DNA of 64,000 bases from Cavia porcellus (lineage: Eukaryota > Chordata > Mammalia > Rodentia > Caviidae): NCBI RefSeq assembly GCF_034190915.1, contig NW_026947486.1:102901123-102965122 (forward strand), in the 5' to 3' direction. Each line of letters starts with the position of its first letter. Position 1 is the first letter of the stretch. The notes under the pieces are model-generated. The model had not been told where the DNA came from, ran no database searches, and saw nothing but the letters and a program-made list of their open reading frames with translations. Made by a program: the position numbers and the translations under genes. Below are positions 10,983 to 23,306 of the stretch, piece by piece.

Positions 10983-11749
10983 CTTTTTTGTTTCTTCCAG
11001 GAGGCCACAATTTCTTTCTTTGTTGGTTACAATTCTTCTGAAGCATGCTGGCTAGGTGACCCTTCCCCCTGCAGTGTGCTAATGAGTTGCAGACAGGGTC
11101 AGCGTATGCTGGCCCCTGCCCTCTGGATCAGTCAAGCTGCTGAGGCCTGCACTGTATTACTATGCACTGCCTTCCCTCTAGGTCAGTCAAACTTCTGAGG
11201 CTTCACTGTGTTAGTGTGTACTGCCACCACTGAGAATTGATTTTGGATAACCTATTTGGTTTCAGCAAGGTCACGTGACCCAGGCCTAGCTCACTCCACC
11301 AATCCCGTTTTGGAAGGGAACAATTGACTGAAATCACTGCTGCCCCTTGTACTTAATAGTCCTGCTTGGTCCCAGAATGCCATCCACCAGAGACCCCTTT
11401 CTGTGGAATGGCTCCACTCCTGTCACTCACCATAGGTCAATGTCCGTTCAGCTGGCCGACCCCCGACTTCAGTGTGACTGTACCTCCAGTGAGTTGAAGT
11501 GCCAGGACCTTGGATGGCTCGGCAAGTCACCCACTATAGTGGGAGCACTGATCCTTTAGTTGTTCCAATAATAGCACCAGGACTGTATGTTTGATTGGTT
11601 CTTCTGAACTTAGTTTCTTCTTGGGATGAGAGAATTCATCTCCCTCTGTTTGGGGATCCTCACACTGTATAATGTTGAATTCTAAGTTGACTATCTCAGG
11701 GAGCCTCTGTAGCCAGCTGTTATCTATCTGCCATCTTTGCTCTGCCCCT
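10983..11749 (-). promoter_or_regulatory. 5'UTR of the deleted L1 (presumed internal promoter)
   Basis: GC-richer sequence upstream of ORF1 ending in the same type of terminus as the other copies (antisense CCATCTTTGC at 11731-11740, then TCTGCCCC). In L1 elements this region carries an internal RNA polymerase II promoter. No tested activity is implied here. Confidence 0.5.
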
Positions 11750-11763
11750 CTTTGACTACTTTT

Positions 11764-12009
11764 GAACTATTCCAATTACATTGTAGATTAAAATTAATTT
11801 CTTAATTTATAACTATGATTAATGCTAACTTAATTGCAAAATTATACAATTTTACCTTTATATGGCCTTTATTCATCCATCTGTTGTTATGCTCTTGTTG
11901 CCATATAAATTACATCATTATGTTATCTATCAACACATTTACAATTGTGGAAATATGTTTCCATCCTTAAATTAGATAGGCAAAAAGAATTTCAAAGAAA
12001 TAATACCAC
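11764..12009. other. No recognisable feature
   Basis: Short AT-rich unique segment between the L1 derivative and a MIR. Confidence 0.5.
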
Positions 12010-12188
12010 CTAATCATGGCATCTTGGCCAAATCCTTTAATTTCTCTAGGCTTAGCTTTCTTCATGTGCAGTCTGTAACTGAGTATTATGTGCCTCATAT
12101 GGTTGCTGGAAGGGTTAGGTGGGATAATGAATGTGAGTAATTTGGAATAGTGTGCAGAATAAGTGTTTGGTAAGTGGTAGCTGTGGCC
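12010..12188 (+). mobile_element. MIR SINE, plus strand
   Basis: 'TTTAATTTCTCTAGGCTTAG', 'TTCTTCATGTGCAGTCTG', 'GCCTCATATGGTTGCTGGAA' and 'GTTTGGTAAGTGGTAGCTG' follow the MIR sense consensus from the post-core region to the tail. Confidence 0.8.
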
Positions 12189-12884
12189 ATCACCTGTTAT
12201 GGTATTCTCTCCAACCATCATGCTGTGTGGCTCGTTCTGCTTCATCTGCATGTAATCCCTTCATTCCAATTTCTGGATGCCAAATTTCTAGTTATTCTTT
12301 ATCACTTCCATGCCTTCAATTTGTGATGTATATTGCCATTATTGAGGCAATTATTCCAGTCTTCCTTAGATTGCATTTATTTATGTTTTCTCTTTCATTT
12401 TGTATTTTAAAACTCATGGGAATGAGTACTGTCTTATTCATTTCTTTCACCATGTGCATCTCTGCCATATGTGTGTAGTAAATGGTCAGAAAATGCTAAT
12501 GGTGTGCTTGGGTAATACACATAATGGAAAAATGAAAGATTTAGTTTCTTAGTTCTCTTAGTAAAACTGAATGCAGTTTTAAAAACATAAATCATAAACC
12601 AAACATAGTTTATGAGCTTTTTTATGTAGATGAGACCCATCAGGGACTAAAAATCTTGTCTCTCACAATGTAGTAGGTTGAAAGAAAATTTCAGTGCCTT
12701 TCAGATTTGGATTAGGATGGATAAGTAATAAAACTAATGAATGTATATATTCCCTAAAAGAATTCAAAGGCAGTACAGTTATTAAACAATGTATTTTTCC
12801 TCTATGTAGTCCCAGAGTGGTAGGTAGGAAGGTGAAGAGACAGCAAGGTTTGATGGACATGCATCCAGACTTTAAAATTGGAGA
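12189..12884. other. Unique sequence, no gene recognised
   Basis: No repeat family or coding signature recognised. Several small open frames overlap on both strands without supporting features. Confidence 0.5.
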
Positions 12885-13060
12885 CAGAAAATTGGAATCC
12901 CAGCATCTCAGTATTAGGTGAAGGATTTTGGGTAAGTCCTATAACTCTTCTGATTTTCCATTTACTTGTCTGTAACACCTATGTTATAGAGTCTTTTAGA
13001 GAAGCAAATGAACTAATGGATTGTGAAATTGTTTTGTGAGCTATAAAGCATTTTTTTCTC
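12885..13060 (+). mobile_element. MIR-like SINE relic, plus strand
   Basis: 'TTGGAATCCCAGCATCTCAG', 'TTGGGTAAGTCCTATAACTC' and 'CATTTACTTGTCTGTAACA' resemble a diverged MIR from core to tail. Assignment is by pattern only. Confidence 0.6.
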
Positions 13061-13124
13061 CTTTTTCTCCTGAGTTCCTACTGCTTTGGGTTCATTTTAA
13101 TGTAGTGTTTCTCACGTTATATTG

Positions 13125-13256
13125 CAAATTATTTGTTTATGTCTGACTCTCACTAGATTGAGCTTTTTCAGAGCAAAGATTTTTGTTTTATTTATCTTTG
13201 CACATCAGAGTCTAACACTTAGGTACTCGATAAATGTTTGATAAATGAGTAAATAC
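13125..13256 (+). mobile_element. L2 LINE 3' end relic
   Basis: 'CTAGATTGAGCTTTTTCAGA', 'TTATTTATCTTTGCACATCA' and 'ACTCGATAAATGTTTGATAA' match the well-known L2/MIR-shared 3' terminal blocks. Confidence 0.75.
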
Positions 13257-14205
13257 ATGTTTCATATAGAAATTGGACCCTAGTGACCTCCTAAATTTCC
13301 TTCTCAATTTGCTACTTAAGATTCCATGAAAGGTCTAGAAATAATTAGAAACTGACACAGGAAGGAATATTTACAATGTAAAACCTGATGTTGAAGGATA
13401 ATAACAGATTTGTTAAGCACATATTAACATTCTAGAGTGTACTTTCAAAAGGGAAATTGTTGAGTCGGGCTAATTGAGTTTATGTATAAGAAGGGAGGTT
13501 ATGATTTGTCAAGTGAGAAGTAATTTTTCTGGCCAAGGAATGATAACAATTGAAATGAATTGCTCAAAATTTGGAAATTTGGCAGAGGAATATTGTGGCT
13601 AAACAAATTCATTAGAGCAGAAAAATACTGAAAACATTTTGAGAAATGTGGTTAAGTCATGGAAAACCAGGCTCCCTTATTAAGATGCCAGAAACTTCTG
13701 CTACGGAAGGTAAAAGTTTTGTTTTGAAAAGGGACATGAAGCTGCATCTCCAGCAGGGGTACAGGAGGACTATTTACAGAAAAGGTGTTAATGGATAGAA
13801 GAGATCATACAAAGGAAAAGGGGAGTAGAAGTAGTGAAATGAAAAACAGACGACGGAAATTGTTTAGTAAAGATCAAATGACTTACACTGGAAGAAGAGG
13901 AAGCATCCAAAACATATTCCTAAGGAAGAAATTGAGGAACAGATGGCAACTATGAAGCAATATAAGAAGCCTAGTCTTATGATAGACCTTGAGGGAACTT
14001 TCTAGTAAGAGTTAAACTAGAGTTTTCCTAAACAGTAGGAGGCATCTTCACCTGCTGCTGCATGGAGTGGCTTTTAATGCATTCCATTTCTCTGATTATT
14101 GACAAAATGTCCAAGACACAAGATAGAGTCTACTGATGGAGTGATTCTAGGAATAGTTGGCTTACCATGGAAACTTTCTTACAGCATAGTGGAATGGAAA
14201 AAGGT
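13257..14205. other. Unique sequence, no gene recognised
   Basis: Purine-rich stretches around 13730-13960, but no coding or repeat signature. Confidence 0.5.
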
Positions 14206-14312
14206 TGCTCTTGAGAAGTCAAACACACTTGAGTTAGGATATGAGCTGTGCCTTTTATCAGTCACCTGACCGTTAGTGAAGTACTTCATATCCTTAAGAC
14301 ATTAATGAAAAA
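14206..14312 (+). mobile_element. MIR fragment
   Basis: 'TTGAGTTAGGATATGAGCTG' then 'TTATCAGTCACCTGACC' and 'TTCATATCCTTAAGACATTA' follow MIR core order with high divergence. Confidence 0.5.
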
Positions 14313-15484
14313 TTCTGTCTCTTCTCCTAACTCTTATTTTCTGATATGAGTTGCTCATCTCATTTTCCTGTATATGTATTTTTCCTATTTTTCATTGCTT
14401 TGTTGTTTTTCTATCATTTCCTAAGATATTTTGTCATCTCTATCCCTAGTGCTTTTATTGAGGTTTTAATTTCTCTTGTCATATTCTTAATTCCCAAGAG
14501 TTGTTTTATTTTCTCCATAGTCTTTAAAATTTCCTCTTTTTGTTTTATGGTTGCAATATCTCCTCGAGTCTCTTCAAGGATGGCAGTGATAGATTTTCTT
14601 TTTCTTTTTAAAAGTGTTTTTCTGAGTTTGGGGGATCTTTCCTGGGAGAATAGACCTGCAGTATTCTGCTAGTGTCAGGCAAGGAAATTTATTGGGCTTT
14701 GCAGAATGGTGGAGGGAATTTGTAGGTGCATCAGCTCCTTAGGCTGACTTAATCAGTCTTCTGGTTTATACCTACTTATGGGGAGACCTGGAGACACAAA
14801 ACCCTGAACCTTCTCGGAGTTCTGTGGTATAAACTCAGTTGTCTCTGCATTTTCCCTAGTGAGAATGGTGATGCCAGTTTTTTAGTTCTGCTAACTCAGT
14901 TACTATTTGCTCAACTGTATCGAGTTCTAAAGTTCCCTGCTAATGTATTGTCTCCTGTATTCCTCAACTTTATGTATTTAGGCCCTTTTAGAATTTCTTT
15001 GCTATTATTTTATCAGGGCTTTGAGAAAGGAGCAGAGGTAAATGTGTGAGTTCAGTCTAGAAAAGTAATAAGGTTATGCAGTGGGAGAAGAAAGCCAAGA
15101 TATAGTCTAAGAAATGGGGCCATTCTGTAGGCAGACTCGAAGTTAACCTATTCCATATACAGGGAAGGGGAACACGACAACAAAAAGGCTAAATGGAAGT
15201 GCAATGTATAAAGATATAGCATGGAATTGCAGGGAAAAGACCTAAAAGATAAAACATGAAAGAGAGTTCCATGGGTGGAGAAGAGGAGGAGGGTAAGGGA
15301 GGAAGAAAATTGAGAACTATTGACAAATTCTGAGATAAATTCCTGGGCAAATCCTAAGAGAGAACTTTTGATACTATAGATTATTTCATATCTGAATAGC
15401 TATAGTAAATCTTATGTCTTTTCTTGGGGTTTATCAAAAAGGATAAATGTCAGCCTTATTGGTTGACCCGCTGTGTGCTGCCTG
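14313..15484. other. Mostly unique; possible ancient L1 remnant at 14340-14600
   Basis: At 14340-14600 the antisense strand shows a Lys/Glu-rich coiled-coil-like composition reminiscent of very old L1 ORF1. The match is too weak to assign. The remainder shows nothing recognisable. Confidence 0.35.
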
Positions 15485-15768
15485 TTATGGTGGCCACACG
15501 TGACTCTCAAGCATCTGACATATGGCCACTCCTTTTTGATTGGCCCTTAAATGTGAAATACACAATAGATTTCCAACACTTAAAACAATAACAAAAATAA
15601 TGAAATCTATCTGACTGATAGTTTTGTATTGTTCACCAATTTAAATAATAAACATATGAGATCAAATGCACCCTTAAATTATTTTCACCACTTCCTTTTA
15701 GTGTTTAATGTGGTTACTGAAAAAATATGTATATGTGTCCTGTATTATATTTCTGTTGAACAGGGCTG
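15485..15768. mobile_element. hAT-Charlie-like MITE relic
   Basis: 'GGTGGCCACACGTGACTCTC', 'TGACATATGGCCACTCC', 'AAATGTGAAATACACAATAG' and the end 'ATTTCTGTTGAACAGGGCTG' follow the order of blocks in the mammalian hAT-Charlie non-autonomous elements that carry 'GCCACATGTGGC' palindromes. I do not trust my memory for the exact MER family name. Confidence 0.5.
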
Positions 15769-17184
15769 ATCTAGTCTCCTCATGTGACTTTCCATGTCTT
15801 GTTCAGATTCAATATTCTATTCTCTATGGTGAATAAGCTATTTAAAGAATTCATTTAAATTTATTTCTTTTTCATTTTGTTCTCATTGTTGCTTCTTTTG
15901 TTCTCCAACTGTTTAAGTGCCCAGTTCACACAAACTAAATCCCCCATCAGATTCCTCAACAGAGCTTCTTTACTAAACCATGTTTAGCTTGATAGTTGGT
16001 GGCGTTTTACCTTTTGGCTATGTTTTCACTCAACTCTTCTTCATTCTATGTAGTATTTTGTGAGCACTTTATATTCCTAAAAGAATATTTTTAGTACCAG
16101 ATAGATACATAGAAGTTTGGAATAGAGTTAGATGTTTAGGAGAAAACATTTAGAGAATATGTGACAGTCTACAGATTTGAACTGATCTTTCTGTGTGTAA
16201 TCTTCAAACTTGTTTTAAACCTGTTGTCTGTTTTCAGGTCTTCAGATATACATGTTTGGATTCCTTTTTTTAGTCTTTGTAATTCTTCTTATTACCTGTT
16301 CAGAAGCTACAGCTCTGCTGTGCTATTTTCATTTATGTACTCAGGTAAAGACATAAGAAACTAATGCACCTTAAGATTTTTATACTTGCATTAGTGAAAT
16401 TAGAAGTCTCTGTATAGAAAGGGATTGGGATAAATGTTAATTGCATAATTTCTGTAATTTGAGGTTAGCTTTATTGTGTTTTCCTAATGACACATTTTGA
16501 CTTTGATGTAGCTCTCAGGTTAATGCCATTTTGATGAGAAACAATTGAAGTGATTTCTCTTTGTCTGGTTACTATAACTACTGCATAATATTCAGTCACC
16601 ACACAAAAATATAGGGACACGATTTTATATTTAGACATATGAACAGTGTTGTTCAGTGATGTTTCTTTTTTAATAATTAACATTTTCTTCACAACTTAGT
16701 CCAACATTGTATTTTGTAGGATTGAGGTTGCTGCTCCAGGATTTTCATGTTCCTCCCATTTATTCCCATAAATAATGCTTTTGCTCCAACCATATTTTTT
16801 TCTCCCTGACATCATTTCGGATGATGGAAGTGGTACTGTACTACACTGTTTGCTTAAGTGTCATAAATTCATTTTATTTTGGTAGTTAAATATGACTCTT
16901 TAAAGGTGACAACAAAGGGTTCAGGGAATGATTTTGATACGGAAGTTGTTTTGGAGCATTTCTTTTTCAGCTGTAAATATAAAAGTAAGAACACATAATT
17001 CTGTATACACTATATTTAGCTGCTTGTGAATTTTGTCGTAGAGAGTCTTCAATAATCTTTAATGAAACATACATAAATATGCATATAATGAGTATGTTTC
17101 TGTATCTTAGAAAATATTTTTTGGGCCCCAAAATTGGTAATTCACTAAATGGACTCGTGGAATTAAGCACACACATGTACATTC
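15769..17184. other. Unique sequence, no gene recognised
   Basis: AT-rich. The longest open frames are under 75 codons and overlap on opposite strands without supporting motifs. Confidence 0.5.
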
Positions 17185-17575
17185 AACTAGCGTGTATCAC
17201 AGAGAAAGGGTTCAACAAGGTCAACAACAAGAGAAAAAGATGCATCCTGGGGGGATCGAAGCAATCTCACATGAGGAAGCACACTGAGAGTGCTCTTTTC
17301 TCCAGCAGTGAAAGAACGCAGTAGCAAATGTACCATGTTTCTGGCGATTGGAGACTCAGCATCCAAGATTTTATTGGGAACCAGTCACACAGGCACCCAG
17401 TGCCTAGCAAGTACAAAAATTTTGTATTCCTAAATGGAAACCAAGTGTTCACCATAAGTCACACTGTACAGTATAGATTTAACAAACTAAACTTTAGCAG
17501 TCAGGGGATCATTAAATGCCAAATTCCCAGATGCAAGCCAAAGGCCCATCTTGCAAGTGGGTCCTACTAGAGATA
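17185..17575 (-). mobile_element. Candidate solitary LTR (minus strand)
   Basis: On the minus strand an AATAAA signal occurs in 'GGTTCCCAATAAAATCTTGG' (about 17390-17371). It is followed ~20-30 bases later by a GT/T-rich stretch and an end with 'CCCTTTCTCTGTGATACAC' (about 17210-17192), a layout seen in mammalian ERV LTRs. No flanking duplication was established and no internal viral region is present, so this is a tentative call. Confidence 0.35.
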
Positions 17576-18178
17576 GTGGTCTTGAGCTTGCTATGTGAAT
17601 TCTTGTGTAGTGTCTAACTCTGGGATGCTAAGTTGCAAAGTCTTTACAGTAACCATATCCTTAATAATATTCCACAGATCATAGTTTACCCTTGTATCTA
17701 TAACTCAGAAGAAAAATGTTTCAAAACAATGTGTTTATTGGCATCATTCTTTCCACCCTTTGTTGAGTAGTGACCTCAGCCATGCTCTCCATCGATCATG
17801 AATCCAGCCAGTGAAAGCTAATTCCATTAGCCACACAACCTATCTTAATTTCTTTATTAATCTTTTAAAAAAATACTGGGCATTCATATGCACAGCAAAC
17901 TCTAGCCACTACGTTGGAGCCAAACTGAATGCTTCCCAGGGCTGCAGCAGTGTTAGGATATCGTGAACATGTTAGAAGTCTGATCCTAGAGGACACATGT
18001 GGTATCCTTGGAAACAAAGTGTTTACAATTATCAGGGATCCTCAAGCTGCATACCATTTTATTAAATTTCTTAGAACCTTCCTATTTTATTTTTAATTTA
18101 TGATTGTGTGGAATTTATTTTGTATTCTTTGTCATTGCAATAATTGTTAAGTCACTGATAGAATTTTACCTGAAAAAT
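17576..18178. other. Unique sequence, no gene recognised
   Basis: Nothing recognisable beyond small unsupported open frames. Confidence 0.5.
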
Positions 18179-18425
18179 TATTCATTTTGCTTCTTTTTAC
18201 AGCATTATCATGGGTGGTAGCGAGCCTTTTTCATCAGTGGTTTGACAGCTGTGTATCAGCTGTATACAGTTTATTACTTCATCAAACTTCAAATCATAGA
18301 TATTGCAAGCACCATTTTGTACTTTGAGTACAGCATGATGCCTCTGCTGATTTTCGTCCTTTTGACAGGTAACCACAGAATTGCTTAGCATATTTCACAT
18401 TCTCTAAAGAGGCTTGAGAATAGTC
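18179..18425 (+). pseudogene. TM9SF2-like C-terminal fragment, decayed
   Basis: In frame from about 18209 the translation reads RAFFISGLTAVYQLYTVYYF then IKLQIIDIASTILYFEYS and MMPLLIFVLLTG. This matches in order the C-terminal membrane segments of TM9SF proteins (endomembrane nonaspanin family), closest in my judgement to TM9SF2. A conserved Trp before the Arg is a stop codon (TAG at 18219), and the reading frame breaks after the LTG motif near 18370. Only the last ~70 residues are represented, so this is a truncated retropseudogene or an old duplicated exon. The block is bounded by TTTTTACAG and a GTAACC that look like splice sites, but the internal stop argues against a functional exon. 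Confidence 0.6.
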
Positions 18426-19317
18426 ATAATGTAATAAGCATCAACCAATCCTTAGTGGAAGGAATAGGGAACAACACCATCATGTTCATTTTTATGCTTT
18501 GGGCATAAAAGATTGCAAAGCCTGGGTAACTGAAGGAACTTGCTTACTTACCTGCAAGCCTGTCTCTGAAGCAGTAGGGACATGTTCCAAAGTGCATAAA
18601 GGGTTATGAGTAATCATCCTCGAATAGTCTGCAAGCATAAAAATCAACAGACTTGAATACATTTTAAATGAATAAAATTGGATTAATTATATATGTGGTC
18701 GTATATGAAGGATAAGATATGTATTTGTCAGACTTATTCATTGGAAAGTGTTATTTAGGTTCAAAGATGGTGAAAACTTTGTCCACATTATGCTTCAAGC
18801 AGATGAAAAATTTGGAATATTTTATAAAATGGTCTAGTTGGAGAAATAATGAGGTTGAAGAGATTTCAGACCTGAGCAAAAGTGAAATAGTTTTTCTACT
18901 TTCTTCACTTTAAATTCTGGTTTCTGCTTGAGTTATACTGCTTGTATAGATCAGATTGGAAACCTAAGTATTTTCTCTGATTTAACTCGTAGGTTCAAAA
19001 AAGATATAAGAGTCAACAATTGATATTTGTTAAAAACTTAAGCCTTTAGATTAATGTAAAAACTATCTGGAAGGTAGGCATTGAAGTAGACTTATGTATG
19101 TTACACGCATGCATACATGCACACTTCCATACAAAACCCCCCCTTTTGTGTCTGATTTCTTTAGTGACTGGTTCTGCCTCTAATTTTGCTTTGAGATTTA
19201 TCTACATTGCTGTGTGTAAATATAATTTGTGTCCCATATGTATTTTATTTTGGATCACCTCATTCAAGCCTGGAGACACTACTTTTTATATTTATGTAAT
19301 GTGAATTTAGATATATA
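18426..19317. other. Unique sequence, no gene recognised
   Basis: No repeat or coding signature recognised. Confidence 0.5.
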
Positions 19318-19956
19318 GTAGTTCTCTCCTTATCTGTGGAGGATGTGTTATAAGATCCCTAGTAAATGCCTAAAACTGTAGAACTATATACGTATACACA
19401 GTTTTTTTCCTGTGCTTACGTACCTGTGATAAAGCTTAGCTTATAACTTATGCACCATAAGAAATCAACAACAATAACTAATAATAAGGTAGAAAAATTA
19501 TGATAGTATACTTATAATTAAAATTTATGTGAATGTGATCTCTTTAACTTTATCTGAAAGTACATTATATACCTTCTTCATCTTTCTTTTTGTGATGATG
19601 TGAGCTAATACAATCCTTATCTGGTGATATGAAGTAAATTATATAAGCATTGTGTTATATCATTAGGCTACTACAAAAAAAGTTATTTGAACATAAGCAC
19701 TGCAATATGATACTTGACCTGAAAACTGAGATGCCTACTAATGCTTACTGGGTGGGTAGTGTACATAGTATGGATACATGGAATAAAAGTAATGCTTCAC
19801 ATCCTGAACAGAATGGAGTTGAAAGGTACCAGATTTTGTCATTAATAATCACAATTTAAAATTTATGAATCCCTTGTTTCTGGAATTTTCCACATAATAT
19901 TTTTGGACTGTAGTTGATCTCAAGAAACTGAAACCATAGATAAGGGGCATCTATTA
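19318..19956. mobile_element. TcMar-Tigger MITE (MER2-like), ~640 bp
   Basis: The left end reads TAGTTCTCTCCTTATCTGTGG and the right end CATAGATAAGGGGCATCTATT. The termini are inverted (CTTATCTGTGG against CCATAGATAAG), and TA lies at both edges, as expected for mariner-type insertion. Internal blocks ('AACAACAATAACTAATAATA', 'TGTGATGATGTGAGCTAATA', 'ATTAGGCTACTA') fit the non-autonomous Tigger family I know as MER2-like. It has no transposase frame. Confidence 0.8.
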
Positions 19957-20454
19957 TATTGAATACAATCATTTCAGGGTATGTTTTCTTCATTATTTAA
20001 CTCTTTGACTGAGATTGCCTTTTGGGGGAAGTCTTATAACAGCTTATTTTATCCAAAATAGATGAAATCCCAAATGGTCACATTATGTCAAGAAATATTG
20101 TCCCTTTGGTTGGTCTCACCACCCACATTCTAGCTTCTGTTACTACACTGAACACCAACTCTCAAATGTAAATGCTGGTTTCTGGACAAAGCTAATTGCC
20201 TTTCTCTAGTTTCTAACTGCCTTGGCTTCTTTGGTTAATACTACAGAATACCTAGTCATTGAAAATCTTGTACATTCTCATTTCTTTCCCTGTCACCCAA
20301 GTCTAGCTTTTGTCAGTGTTTAATTTCCTCATCTTTTTCTTTTTGAGGACTTAGAGCAGAGATAATTTTCTAGTACACACTGATATAAATGTTATAATTC
20401 TTATGCCATGGGATTGTGGACTCAGATTACCTTATGCCACATACTGGAAACTTC
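19957..20454. other. Unique sequence, no gene recognised
   Basis: No recognisable feature. Confidence 0.5.
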
Positions 20455-20674
20455 ATTTTTTTCCTTTTCAAATCTATTTTATTTTAAAAAGAAAAAATAA
20501 AAAAATCAAACTAAAATCATTAAGGGATAACAATAGTATATATATTGTATATTGTTATGTTAAAATCAGTTACTGAGAGTGGTAAATATCTGCATTTAAT
20601 TGTTCAAACAATATTAGCACAAACTGTTGTCATCAATAAACTCAGACAAATCAGTAGTATAACTATTTTTATAC

Positions 20675-20705
<31 letters not shown>

Positions 20706-21600
20706 TAAGTTGTTTCTTTCAGCTTCCCACACCAGGAAGACAATATGATGTTTATACATGTGTGTCTGATTTATTTCACTTTATGAGTATGTTCCAAGTT
20801 GCATCCATTTACCTATAAAAGTTTCAAGTTTATTCTTCTTTATGGCTGAGTGGTACTCCATTGTATAAACTATCACATCTTTTTTATCCATCCCTCACTC
20901 AATGGGCATTTATGTTGTTTACAAGATCCAGCTATTAGAAATTGTGCTGCTATGAACATGGGTACACATATATTACTGTGGTATGATGTTTTTAATTTTT
21001 CTGGGAAGATAAAAGAAGAATAGCTGGATCAAATGGGACCTTGAATTCTGGTTTTTTGAGGACTCTCTGCAGTGATTTCCACAACGGCTGCACCAGTTTA
21101 CACTGCAACAGTAGAGAATAATTCCTTTTCCCCAATGGCTCCTCCAGCATTTGTTAATGGTTGATTTCTTGATAATAGCCATTTTTTCAGTGGTAAAGTG
21201 CCATCTCAGAGTTGTTTTAATTTGCATCTCTTGAATGACCTGTGATGCTGAATATTTTTTCATATATTTATTTGCTGTTTGTACTGCTTCATCTGAGAAC
21301 TGTGTATTCATCTCTGTTGCCCATTTTTGGATTGGGTCTTTAAATCTGGGAGAACTGATTTGGAGTTCTTTCTATGTTTGTGATAGTAATCCTTTGTTTG
21401 GAAAACATTTTCTCCACATACTTGGTTGTCTCTTCACTCTGTTGATGTTTTCTCTTGCTGTGCAAAAGCGTTTCAGTAGGGTGAAATCCCAGTTGTTGAT
21501 TGTTTGTGATAGTTCCTGTGTAATCAGAGTTTTGTTCATAAAGTCTTTGCCCAAAACAAATGTCTTTAAGAGATTTCTACTCTATCTTCCAGCAGAATTA
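20455..21600 (-). mobile_element. 5'-truncated L1, ORF2 C terminus and 3'UTR
   Basis: Antisense L1 blocks run from the T-rich tail (20456-20490) through a short 3'UTR into the ORF2 C-terminal region. These include 'GCTGAGTGGTACTCCATTGT' (20844), 'TGGGCATTTATGTTGTTTAC' (20901) and 'CCACAACGGCTGCACCAGTT' (21080). The frame is broken by stops and small indels. The element stops near 21600, inside the region just after reverse transcriptase, so it is a typical 5'-truncated insertion. Confidence 0.88.
20671..20701. repeat. (AT)n microsatellite
   Basis: About 15 AT units inside the 3'UTR of the truncated L1. Confidence 0.9.
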
Positions 21601-22555
21601 ATGGGATATTTAATTTTTAAAAAAGCACACAAATAAGAGCAAAAATGCAAAAGAGAGCAAAATTAAACCAATGAAAGAACAAACATAAAAACCAAAAATC
21701 TCTCTTGGTTTCCTTTTTAATTGTCTTTCCATACCAACAGAGAATGACAGCCAGATGGTGTATGGTGAGTCCAAAGAGGCCACCCAAATGTCCCTCGTAT
21801 AGCCCCAAGCAGAGTACAACTTTTTAGCTTTTTACAAGTCTTCTCCAGCTGTCTTGCTTTCTATAGTCTCTCTGTTTTTGACTCATTCAGTTCCATAGCT
21901 TACTTTATGTATTCAATGCTCACCACTTCCAAATCTGTATCTTTAGCCATAACGTCAGTGCAGCTGTATTCTCAGTCTCTGCAAGCCCCACTTTTATTGT
22001 AAGATCAGCATGCTTAATAAGTGAAGTTATCTTCCATTTCCAAAGGAATCATCCTAATTATCTTTCTCTTTTTCATCATCATTGCCAATTTCTCATCTTG
22101 GCCTTTTGGAAGAATTTCTTAACAGAGTCCTATAGATTTTTAGCCAGTGAAGCACAACTCACTTATTTATTCCCCTTAGGTAGGTTACTGCTATCCATTA
22201 TTTTCTTTTTCTTCTCCCACAATCTTAGTCTGTTTATTCCCCTTTTCCTGGTTCACCACAATAGTTTTCTCTTTGATGTGCTAGATTTCATTCTCTTTTT
22301 TTGTTACCCACTGTATGAGCTATTTGCCACCAGATAAACTTCTTTATTTTCCTTCTTATAACAGGATAATTCAGTCTAAAGTTCATTTTAACAGTTCACC
22401 ACATAATTTAAATAATGCTGACACTGTACCAGATACTGTGCTAGATTATGAGATAGTAGTGAAGAAAACAGACGAAATCCCATTTTTTTAAACTCATAAT
22501 ATTCTACTGCATGGGAGATACATTAAAGAAAAAGTATGGATTGGATGAGCTTTGC
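21601..22555. other. Unique sequence, no gene recognised
   Basis: No repeat family recognised. Overlapping small open frames on both strands lack support. Confidence 0.5.
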
Positions 22556-23306
22556 AAGAGAAGTGATGTTGACTTCCAGGAGAATGTGGCAGATAGGTAA
22601 CAGCAGCTATGGAGGCTCTCTGAGACAGCCAGCATAGAATCCAGGAATGGTGTGGTGTGAGGAGTCCTAAGCAAGGGGAGATATACCCTGCCAACCCAGG
22701 AATGAACTAAGCTGAGAGAAACCAACTGGAAATGCAATCCCAGTGCTAACCAGAACAGAAAATCTCAGCGCTGAAGCTGGAACCCATGCAATTTGAATTT
22801 CCTGCTGCTGCTGCTGTGTCTGATTTGGCACGGCAGGGACAGAGATGCAAAAGCTCTGAGAACAGGAATCGGTGAAAAGTTGAGAGTGGGACTGGTGGGG
22901 AACCCTGCATCGACCTGGGGTGAGTGAGAGGAACGGGGACCTCTCCATAGACAAGGAGGCTCCAACAGAGGACATCCTGTGACTAGGCAGACTAGCCGGA
23001 ACAGGACACTGCAGTGACTTTAGTCGCATATTCCCCTCTCAAGTGGGATTGATGGGGAGTGCTTGGCCTGGGTGACGCCACGGACTAAGATCCAATAGGC
23101 TAGCCCAAACCAGGTCCTAGTGCCTGGCAGTGCACCCTAGCAGTGAAGCCTTCAGTAGGTTGACTGACCTGGAGGGGTGGGCCCAGCAGAAGCTGCCCAG
23201 GTCTGTGTCTCCCTATTACACTGCAGTGGGTGGGAACACCTAGTTGGCAGATTCAAACAAACTGTAACTGACAAAGAAAAAAACTGGGCCTCCTATATAC
23301 GCTTGT

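Larger units (their letters stand above)
8256..11749 (-). mobile_element. Internally deleted L1 (ORF1 plus ORF2 stub), 3.5 kb
   Basis: On the minus strand the order is: 5'UTR (11749-10983), ORF1 (10982 to about 9950), a short remnant of the ORF2 start (about 9850-9600), and a long 3' region with ~150-bp tandem units down to the A-rich tail at 8256. Target-site duplications CTTTTACTACTTTT (8242-8255) and CTTTGACTACTTTT (11750-11763) match at 13 of 14 positions. They show that this 3.5-kb deleted form inserted as a unit. Most of ORF2, including reverse transcriptase, is absent, so it depended on another element for mobility. The ORF2-start remnant aligns with the one at 62540-62780. Confidence 0.85.

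Noticed and set aside
18179..18370. Functional exon with acceptor TTTTTACAG and donor GTAACC
   Set aside because: The only frame with TM9SF similarity has an internal TAG and many changes at conserved positions, so a working exon is unlikely.
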